The translations under genes and the position numbers were made by a program. A stretch of DNA of 64,000 nt from positions 2,604,001 through 2,668,000 of the forward strand of contig CAVWKG010000016.1 in assembly GCA_963755375.1 (NCBI GenBank), in the 5' to 3' direction. The notes below the pieces were generated by a model that made no database searches, had not been told where the DNA came from, and worked only from the letters and a program-made list of their open reading frames with translations. This DNA is from Bog-473 sp963755375 (GTDB lineage Bacteria > Actinomycetota > Acidimicrobiia > Acidimicrobiales > RAAP-2). Within the stretch, counting starts at the first letter, position 1, and every line of letters begins with the position of its first letter. Shown here in pieces: positions 1-6,811 of this stretch.

Positions 1-194
1 ACCACCGTGGCGATGGTGCTGACGCGCGCCCGCAGCGGCCGCCGCACCAGCGAGGCCAGGCCGAGGAGGACAACGGCCCCGCCGATCATGATGATCGGCG
101 GCAGGATGGCAAGCCAGCGGATGGAGGGCACGGTGATGGAGTTCGATGCCGCGTGCGTCGCGGCGTGCGTCGTGGCGAGCAGGGAGGCGATCAC
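1..194 (-). CDS. nuoN: NADH-quinone oxidoreductase subunit N (N-terminal fragment, cut by window edge)
   Basis: Membrane antiporter-like subunit of respiratory complex I, which takes part in proton translocation. Only about 64 codons lie inside the window; the gene runs off the left edge. The start is GTG at 194, whose GTGA overlaps the nuoM stop codon. The visible peptide has a short polar N-terminus, a PSIRWLAILPP stretch and one hydrophobic helix (IIMIGGAVVLLGLASLV), as expected for the first NuoN helix. Identity rests on this helix and on its position as last gene of the operon. Confidence 0.85.
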   Translation of the reverse strand, partial: MIASLLATTHAATHAASNSITVPSIRWLAILPPIIMIGGAVVLLGLASLVRRPLRARVSTIATV

Positions 195-1735
195 TTGACT
201 CCCTCCACGCCCTTGACCGCCACCGAGGGCTCGGCGTGGCCGGTCTCGGACTCGACGTGCGCAATGAGCTGGTTCACCGACGGGTTGATGCGGTCGAGCA
301 CCGGCTTGGGGTAGACGCCCAGGAAGACGATCAGAATGATGAGGGGCGCCATCACCAGCCGCTCCAGGAGGACCAGGTCACGGGTCTTCTCGTCGGCCTC
401 CCGGGGCTCGCCGTGAAAGACCTGCTGGTAGGCCCAGAGCAGGTAGATGGCGGACACGATCACGCCGAGGACGGCGACGACGGCCCACCAGCGGTGGGTG
501 ATGAAGGTGCCCGAGAGCACCAAGAACTCGCTGACGAAGCCGTTGAGGCCGGGGACGCCGATGGAGGCCAGCATGGCCACGGTGAAGACCGCCGCCATCA
601 CGGGCGCCGCCTTCTGGAGCCCGCGCAGCTCGCCCGTCTGCCAGGTGCCCCGGCGCTGGTAGATGAAGCCGATGAGGATGAACAGCGCCGCCACGATCAA
701 CCCGTGGTTGAGCATGAGCAGCACGCCGCCGGCGAGCCCCTGCGTGCTGAGCGCGATGGTCCCGAGCGCGATGAAGCCGATCTGGGCCAGGGACGAGTAG
801 GCCACCAGGCGCTTCATGTCGCGCTGGGCGCAGGCCACAATGGCGCCGTAGACGATGCCGATGACGGCCAGCGTGAGGAGCAGCGGGGCCAGCGTGCGGG
901 TGGCCTGGGGGAAGAGGTTGAGGTCGAAGCGGATGATGCCGTAGGTGCCCAGCTTGGCCAACACGCCGGCGAGCAGCACGGAGCCCTCTTCGGGGGCCTC
1001 GGCGTAGGCGTCGGGGGACCAGGTGTGAAGCGGGAAGAGCGGTGCCTTGACCGCGAAGGCCGACGTGAACGCCAGGAACAGGAGGATCCCCGTCGTCGAC
1101 GAGAGGTGGGTCTGCATGAGCGGCCCGAGCTCGAAGGTGAGGTAGTGGTACTGCGATTGGTGGATGAAGGCCAGCGCCAGGATCCCCACCAGCAGGAAGG
1201 CCGAGCCGAGGAACGTGTAGAGGAAGAACTTGATGGCCGCGTACGCGCGCCGCTGGTGGCCCCACCCGGCGATGATGAAGTACGAGGGCACCAGCGTGAG
1301 CTCGAACATGAAGAAGAAGACGATGAGGTCGAGCGAGAGGAAGCTCCCCATCACGGCCGCCTCGAGCAGCAGGATCCAGGCGAAGTACGCCCGGGTGTTC
1401 TGGCGGTTGCGCCCGAGGATGATGGCCAGCGGGAACAGCAGCGCCGTCAGCAGGACCAGGAAGATGGAGATGCCGTCGATCCCGAGATACCAGCGCACGC
1501 CGAGGCTGCTGCCGGTGTACTCGTGGTTCGAGACCAGCTGGAAGCCGCCGTCGTGCACCTTCATGGCGACGAGGGCGGAGACCGCGATGACGGCCGTGAC
1601 CAACGACACGATGAGGGCCAGCGCGTAGGGGATCTCCCGCTGCAGCGTGCGGTCGAGGCTGAGCAGCCCGAGCGCCGCGGCCCCGATGGCGGGCAGCAGG
1701 ATCAGGAGCGTCAGGAACGGGACGGTGTGGGTCAT
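191..1735 (-). CDS. nuoM: NADH-quinone oxidoreductase subunit M
   Basis: Antiporter-like proton-pumping membrane subunit of complex I, 514 aa, the usual length. Start is ATG at 1735, inside an ATGA overlap with the nuoL stop, so the two are probably translationally coupled. The protein is a chain of hydrophobic helices. Family landmarks are the conserved Glu in FMFELTLVPSYFIIAGWG (TM5), the HTWSPDAYAEAPEEGS segment and the KLGTYGIIRF lysine region used in proton transfer. The sequence remains open upstream in the same frame, but that part is a shadow of nuoL. Confidence 0.96.
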   Translation of the reverse strand: MTHTVPFLTLLILLPAIGAAALGLLSLDRTLQREIPYALALIVSLVTAVIAVSALVAMKVHDGGFQLVSNHEYTGSSLGVRWYLGIDGISIFLVLLTALLFPLAIILGRNRQNTRAYFAWILLLEAAVMGSFLSLDLIVFFFMFELTLVPSYFIIAGWGHQRRAYAAIKFFLYTFLGSAFLLVGILALAFIHQSQYHYLTFELGPLMQTHLSSTTGILLFLAFTSAFAVKAPLFPLHTWSPDAYAEAPEEGSVLLAGVLAKLGTYGIIRFDLNLFPQATRTLAPLLLTLAVIGIVYGAIVACAQRDMKRLVAYSSLAQIGFIALGTIALSTQGLAGGVLLMLNHGLIVAALFILIGFIYQRRGTWQTGELRGLQKAAPVMAAVFTVAMLASIGVPGLNGFVSEFLVLSGTFITHRWWAVVAVLGVIVSAIYLLWAYQQVFHGEPREADEKTRDLVLLERLVMAPLIILIVFLGVYPKPVLDRINPSVNQLIAHVESETGHAEPSVAVKGVEGVK

Positions 1736-3648
1736 CCCCACCACGTCCGGCTCAGCATGAAGGCGATGATGAGGGCCATCCCGAGGGCGATCCCCAGCGC
1801 GTAGTTCCGGGCGTAGCCCGTCTGCAGCTTGCGGGCCGCGTTGCCAGTGGCCTTGGCCAGGTGCGCGGTGCCGTTGACCGCGCCGTCGATGATGCGGACA
1901 TCGATCACCCAGGCGCAGAAGGTGGCCAGCCGCTGGCTCGGCCGCCCGATGATCGTGTCGTAGAAGTCGTCCCAGTACCAGACTCGCTGCAGGAAGGCCG
2001 GCTCCAAGCGCGGCTGCGACACCTCGTCGCCGCGCCACAGCCACCAGGCGACGATGACCCCGATGAACGCCGCCGCGATGTCGGCCAGTGCCAGCGCCCA
2101 CTCCGGCCCGGTTCCCAAGTTGTCGTTGTACAGCGTGCCGGCGAACACGGGAGCCAGGAAGCTCTGCAGGTTGTCGACATGGACCCAGGGGAGATCGAGC
2201 ACCCCGGCGAAGAACGCGAAGAACGACAGCACGATGAGCGGGATCCGCATGATCCAGGGCGACTCGTGGGGCGTGTGCAGCGCCGGCTCCCCGTGGGGCC
2301 CGACCTTGTCGAAGCGCTCCTTGCCGCCGAAGGCGAGGATCTCCAGGCGGCTCATGTAGTACGCCGTCAGCACCGCGGTGACCAGGCCGATGACCCACAA
2401 CCACTTGAAGTGGGCGAACGTGTTGTCCAGGACATCACCCTTGGCCCAGAAGCCCGACAATGGCGGGATCCCCGCGATGGCCAGGAACCCGATGGTGAAC
2501 GTGACGGTGGTCCACTTCATGTAGCGGCGCAGCGCGCCCATGCGTTTGAGGTCCTGCTCGTCCTCGAGGCCGTGGATCACCGAGCCCGCCCCCAGGAACA
2601 GCAGGCCCTTGTAGAAGGCATGCGCCACCATGAGGAAGACGGCCGCGATGTAGGCGCCCGTGCCCACGGCGAGGATCATGTAGCCGATCTGCGAGACAGT
2701 CGAGAAGGCGAGCACCTTCTTGATGTCCTGCTGCGCGCAGGCGATGGTGGCCGCGACGAACGCGGTGACGGCCCCGATGGTCGCGATGATCTCGGACCCC
2801 GTCGCCGTGACGTGCAGCAGTGGGTTCATCCGGCACAGCAGGTAGACCCCCGCCGTGACCATGGTGGCGGCGTGAATGAGGGCCGAGACCGGGGTCGGAC
2901 CCTCCATGGCGTCGGGCAACCAGTTGAACAACGGGATCTGGGCCGACTTGCCCGCGGCGGCCAGGAACAAGAGCAGCACGGCGGCGAGGCCGGCGCCCCC
3001 GTCCAGGTGCGACAACTGGCCGAAGATCCCCCCGCCCGGCCCGCTCTCGTACTGAATGGTGCCGGTCCTCTCGAAGATCAAGAAGATGGCCACGAGGAAG
3101 CCGGCGTCGCCGATCCGGTTGTAGATGAAGGCCTTCTTGCCCGCCGAGGCGGCCGACTCGCGCTGGAACCAGAAGGCCACCAGCCAGTAGGAGCAGACAC
3201 CCACGCCTTCCCAGCCCACGAAGGTCAGCAGCAGGTTGTCCGCCAGCACGAGCAGCAACATGGAGAAGACGAACAGGTTCAGGTAGATGAAGAACTTCGA
3301 GTAATCCCGATCGCTCTTCATGTAGCCGATGGAGTACAGGTGGATGAAGGCGCTGACGAACGTGACGAACATGCACATCGTCATGGAGAGGGGATCCACC
3401 AGGGTGCCGACGGGGACCGACAGGCCGCCCGCGCTGAACCAGGTGAAGTAGTTATCCACCACAACCCGACCGTTATCGGGCAGGCCGAGGAGACCGGCCA
3501 GCACGATGCACGCCACCACGAACGCGCCACCCACGGCGGCGGTGCCGATCCAGCCCGCCACGGGGTCGCCGATGCGGCGGCCGAAGGCCAACAGGAACAA
3601 GAAGCCCGCGAGAGGCAACAGCAACATGAGGTACGCGAGATGGACCAC
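1732..3648 (-). CDS. nuoL: NADH-quinone oxidoreductase subunit L
   Basis: Largest antiporter-like subunit of complex I (638 aa), carrying the long lateral helix that runs along the membrane arm. Landmarks are GWEGVGVCSYWLVAFWF with the conserved Glu near residue 145, KSAQIPLFNWLPDAMEGPTP with the key Lys and PDAM(E)GPTPVSALIHAATMV. The last part before the stop is hydrophobic, matching the terminal anchor helix. Start is GTG at 3648, three bases after the nuoK stop. The 3' end overlaps nuoM by four bases. Confidence 0.97.
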   Translation of the reverse strand: MVHLAYLMLLLPLAGFLFLLAFGRRIGDPVAGWIGTAAVGGAFVVACIVLAGLLGLPDNGRVVVDNYFTWFSAGGLSVPVGTLVDPLSMTMCMFVTFVSAFIHLYSIGYMKSDRDYSKFFIYLNLFVFSMLLLVLADNLLLTFVGWEGVGVCSYWLVAFWFQRESAASAGKKAFIYNRIGDAGFLVAIFLIFERTGTIQYESGPGGGIFGQLSHLDGGAGLAAVLLLFLAAAGKSAQIPLFNWLPDAMEGPTPVSALIHAATMVTAGVYLLCRMNPLLHVTATGSEIIATIGAVTAFVAATIACAQQDIKKVLAFSTVSQIGYMILAVGTGAYIAAVFLMVAHAFYKGLLFLGAGSVIHGLEDEQDLKRMGALRRYMKWTTVTFTIGFLAIAGIPPLSGFWAKGDVLDNTFAHFKWLWVIGLVTAVLTAYYMSRLEILAFGGKERFDKVGPHGEPALHTPHESPWIMRIPLIVLSFFAFFAGVLDLPWVHVDNLQSFLAPVFAGTLYNDNLGTGPEWALALADIAAAFIGVIVAWWLWRGDEVSQPRLEPAFLQRVWYWDDFYDTIIGRPSQRLATFCAWVIDVRIIDGAVNGTAHLAKATGNAARKLQTGYARNYALGIALGMALIIAFMLSRTWWG

Positions 3649-3651
3649 GGC

Positions 3652-3957
3652 TCAGCCCTTCAGCGAGTCCAGGTCGTCGGCCACCGTGGTCTCGCGGCGG
3701 CGGAAGTTCGTGACCACGATGCCGAGGCCCACCACGACCTCGGCTGCGGCCACCACGAGCACGAAGAACACGATGGCCTGGCCGCCGATGTCATTGAGCA
3801 TGCGGGCGAAGGTGACGAAGGTGAGGTTGGCCGCGTTGAGCATCAGCTCGATGCACATGAACATGATCAGCACGTTGCGTCGCACCAGCAGTCCGATGGC
3901 GCCGATGGTGAAGACGATGGCGGCCAGGCCGAGGTACCAGGCTCCCGAGAGGCTCAT
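3652..3957 (-). CDS. nuoK: NADH-quinone oxidoreductase subunit K
   Basis: Small membrane subunit of complex I, 101 aa with three transmembrane helices. The two buried glutamates that form part of the proton path are visible in FMCIELMLNAANL and in VVAAAEVVVGLG. Start is ATG at 3957, overlapping the nuoJ stop in an ATGA junction. Length and helix layout are normal for the family. Confidence 0.97.
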   Translation of the reverse strand: MSLSGAWYLGLAAIVFTIGAIGLLVRRNVLIMFMCIELMLNAANLTFVTFARMLNDIGGQAIVFFVLVVAAAEVVVGLGIVVTNFRRRETTVADDLDSLKG

Positions 3958-4580
3958 GCCGACAGCTCGCTGCCGGTGCTGTCCTCGTGCTCGGCGTGGA
4001 CCGTCGGCGGGCGGCGGGCCAGCACGACGGCGCCGACCACCGCGATCACCAGCAGCGCGGCGGTCGCCTCGAAGGCGAACAGGTAGGTCGTGAACAGCTG
4101 CTTGCCCAGCTGGGCCGGCTCCCCCGCCGGCGACGACGGGCCGGCCACATGGCCCTGGATCGGCCCCACCACCTGTTTGGCGCCGGTGACCCAGTGCGCC
4201 GTGGCTGCCATGGCCAGGACGCCGGCGAGGGTGATCAGCGAAAAGACGACGGCCAGGGGGCGCTGGCCGGACAGCGGCTCGACCGTGGTGTCCTCGGCGC
4301 GGTCCACGCCGAGGAACATGATCACGAAGAGGAAGAGGACCACGATGGCGCCGGCGTAGACGATGATCTGCACCGCGGCCAGGAAGTCGGCCTCCTGCTC
4401 AATGAAGAGCACGGCGACGCCGAAGAGCGTCATCACCAGGCTCAGGGCGGCGTGCACGGGGTTGCGCGACGTGACGACGCCGACCGCGCCGACCAGGATC
4501 ACCGCCGCCGAGGCGGCGAAGACCAGGATGTCGGGCCAGGTGGCGCGCGTGGCAGCCAGCAGCGGCACGGCGTGGAGCAT
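3954..4580 (-). CDS. nuoJ: NADH-quinone oxidoreductase subunit J
   Basis: Membrane subunit of complex I, 208 aa with five predicted helices. Diagnostic pieces are GVVTSRNPVHAALSLVMTL and FLAAVQIIVYAGAIVVLFLFVIMF, the conserved TM3 region that changes conformation in the coupling mechanism. Start is ATG at 4580, three bases after the nuoI stop. The C-terminus (HAEHEDSTGSELSA) is short and acidic. Confidence 0.96.
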   Translation of the reverse strand: MLHAVPLLAATRATWPDILVFAASAAVILVGAVGVVTSRNPVHAALSLVMTLFGVAVLFIEQEADFLAAVQIIVYAGAIVVLFLFVIMFLGVDRAEDTTVEPLSGQRPLAVVFSLITLAGVLAMAATAHWVTGAKQVVGPIQGHVAGPSSPAGEPAQLGKQLFTTYLFAFEATAALLVIAVVGAVVLARRPPTVHAEHEDSTGSELSA

Positions 4581-4583
4581 GGG

Positions 4584-5522
4584 TCAGTCGCTCCCCTCGG
4601 GGCCGCTGGTCGCAACGGCACCGGTCACCGCCTCGTCGGCCTTGTCGGCCTCGACCTTCGCCTCATCGGCCTTGGCCTCGGCCTTGTCGGCCTTGGCTTC
4701 CGCCTTGGCCGCCTTGCGCGAGGCCCGCAACTCCTTCATGCGGGCCCGGGTGGCGTCCATCTTCTTGCGATTGGTCGCCGCCCCCTCCTTGGCCCGCCAG
4801 ACCCGGCCCTGCATGCCGCGGTGGGCCAAGGGGATGTCCTCGTCGAGCAGGTGGGCCTCGAGCACCTCGCGCAGCGGCTTGGAGCCGGTGGCGTCGTCGT
4901 CCCGGTGCGTCGACTGCCCGCCCTCGGGGGCGCGCACGCCGTAGCCCAGCTCGCCCTCCCACTGGATCTCGCCCTCGTAGGCCGCGCTGCCCGATGGGGC
5001 GGTGGCGCGCATCCAGCCGGACGTCATCAGGTCGTCGCCCTCGCGCCAGTCCTCCCACGGGAGCTTCTTCGGGGTGCCGTCGTCGTTCACCACCAGCTCT
5101 TCCTTGGTGTAGATGGCGTCGGAGCGATTGGTGAAGGAGAACTCGAACAGCTTGGACTCGGTGATGGCCTCGGTCGGGCAGGCCTCGACGCACATGTCGC
5201 AGTGGATGCAGCGCAGGAAGTTGATCTCGTAGACGTAGCCGTAGCGCTCCCCGGGCGACACCGGGTGATCGGGCGGGTTGTCGAGCCCGCGCACATAGAT
5301 GCAGTCGGCCGGGCAGACACCGGCGCACAGCTCGCAGCCGATGCACTTCTCCATGCCGTCCTCGTAGCGGTTGAGGACGTGGCGCCCGTGCTGGCGCGGC
5401 TGCTTGGGCTTCTTCTCGTCGGGGTACTTGGTCGTGACCCGCGGCCGGGTCAAGTGCTGGAAGGTGAGCTTGAAGCCGCCCAGGAAGGAGAGCTGGTCCT
5501 TGATCTCGTCGCCGGCGCCCAT
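4584..5522 (-). CDS. nuoI: NADH-quinone oxidoreductase subunit I, with long charged C-terminal tail
   Basis: Ferredoxin-like subunit that carries clusters N6a and N6b from NuoG toward NuoB. Two 4Fe-4S motifs are intact: Cys60/63/66/70 (CIGCELCAGVC) and Cys105/108/111/115 (CIHCDMCVEAC). Start is ATG at 5522, sharing its A with the nuoH stop. At 312 aa it is well above the roughly 160-220 aa common in the family. The extra C-terminal part, from about residue 185, is hydrophilic and ends in an Ala/Lys/Glu/Asp-rich helix made of degenerate AKADKAEAKADEA repeats, resembling a coiled coil. The role of that tail is unknown. Confidence 0.95.
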   Translation of the reverse strand: MGAGDEIKDQLSFLGGFKLTFQHLTRPRVTTKYPDEKKPKQPRQHGRHVLNRYEDGMEKCIGCELCAGVCPADCIYVRGLDNPPDHPVSPGERYGYVYEINFLRCIHCDMCVEACPTEAITESKLFEFSFTNRSDAIYTKEELVVNDDGTPKKLPWEDWREGDDLMTSGWMRATAPSGSAAYEGEIQWEGELGYGVRAPEGGQSTHRDDDATGSKPLREVLEAHLLDEDIPLAHRGMQGRVWRAKEGAATNRKKMDATRARMKELRASRKAAKAEAKADKAEAKADEAKVEADKADEAVTGAVATSGPEGSD

Positions 5523-6811
5523 CAGACCTTCCCTCCCGGCACGGGGTCGGGCACCGGCGACAGGCGCGGCGCCCGGGTCACCCGGCTCCCGATCACCGGA
5601 ATGACGAGGTCGTCCTCGCCGCGGCCCGAACCGATTTTGTTGGCCCGCACGAGCACGAACGAGGCCAGCACGACGACCGGCACCAGCCACAGACCGGCCC
5701 AGCCCCAGGCGACGATGGCAGCCACCAACAGCAACCACCCCAAGGTCATCGGGATGAGGCGCTTCCAACCCAGGTCCATCAGCTGGTCGTAGCGCAGGCG
5801 CGGCAGGGCGGCACGGAACCACACGTAGATGAAGCAGAACGCCACGGTCTTCAACAGGAAGTAGATGATCGGCATGTAGATGGTCGCGCCGGGGATGTGG
5901 AAGATGTAGCCGTTGGGGCCGCCGAAGAACAGCGTCACCACAATGGCCGACATCGTGATGGTGTTCATGAACTCCGCCAGGTAGAACAGGCCGAAGCGGA
6001 TGGACGAGTACTCGGTATGGAAGCCGCCGACCAGCTCCGTGTCCGCCTCGGTGAGGTCGAAGGGCGGCCGGGTGAGTTCGGCCGTGATGGCGATCATGAA
6101 GAAGATGAAGGGCAGGAAACCCAGCCGGATGAGGTTCCAGTTCCAGAACCCGTTCGACTGCGACGCCACGATGGCCCGGGTCGACAGCGAACCGGTCACC
6201 AGCACCACCATCACCGTGGTCATGCCCAGTGCGGCCTCGTAGGAGATCACCTGGGCCGACGCCCGCACCGAGCCGAGCAGCGGGTACTTGGACCCCGAGG
6301 ACCAGCCGGCCAGCATGACGCCGTAGACGGCGATGCCCGACATGGCGAGGACGAGGAGTATCCCCATCGGCGGGTCGGCCACCTGCAGCTCGAAGGTGTG
6401 GCTGCCGATGGTGATGACGCCCCCGATGGGGACCACGGTGAAGACCAGCACGGCGGGGATCACCGAGAGGTAGGGCGCCAGCTTGAACACGAAGGAGTCC
6501 GCCCGGTCGGGCAGCAGATCCTCCTTGAAGATCAGCTTGGTCCCGTCGGCCAGCGTCTGCAGCAGGCCCCACGGCCCGGCCCGGTTCGGGCCCACCCGGC
6601 TCTGCATGTCCGAGATCACCTTGCGCTCGAACCAGATCATCAGCGCCGTGGCGACGAGCAGCGCCACGAAGGCGGCCACGCACTTGATGAGGACGATGAG
6701 CCAGACCTGCCAGTTGAGGCCGAAGTAGAAGAGGGGGTCGCCGTTCCCGGCGTCCGCGCTGTGCGTCAGGATGGGCGCCGAGTTGGAGAGGAGGGCGGCG
6801 GCGGCGATCAC
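5522..6811 (-). CDS. nuoH: NADH-quinone oxidoreductase subunit H
   Basis: Membrane subunit that forms the quinone-binding chamber at the joint between the peripheral and membrane arms; 429 aa. Family signatures are MIWFERKVISDMQSRVGPNRAGP and the charged loop with FKEDLLPDRAD, followed by ELTRPPFDLTEADTELVGGF. Start is GTG at 6811, overlapping the nuoG stop as GTGA. The C-terminus after residue about 385 is polar and longer than in E. coli. Confidence 0.97.
   Translation of the reverse strand: MIAAAALLSNSAPILTHSADAGNGDPLFYFGLNWQVWLIVLIKCVAAFVALLVATALMIWFERKVISDMQSRVGPNRAGPWGLLQTLADGTKLIFKEDLLPDRADSFVFKLAPYLSVIPAVLVFTVVPIGGVITIGSHTFELQVADPPMGILLVLAMSGIAVYGVMLAGWSSGSKYPLLGSVRASAQVISYEAALGMTTVMVVLVTGSLSTRAIVASQSNGFWNWNLIRLGFLPFIFFMIAITAELTRPPFDLTEADTELVGGFHTEYSSIRFGLFYLAEFMNTITMSAIVVTLFFGGPNGYIFHIPGATIYMPIIYFLLKTVAFCFIYVWFRAALPRLRYDQLMDLGWKRLIPMTLGWLLLVAAIVAWGWAGLWLVPVVVLASFVLVRANKIGSGRGEDDLVIPVIGSRVTRAPRLSPVPDPVPGGKV

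Noticed and set aside
146..4086. Long plus-strand open frames opposite the nuo genes (552 and 741 codons)
   Set aside because: They are rich in Asp/Gly/Arg/His/Gln with no domains, the usual mirror of highly GC-rich genes on the other strand.
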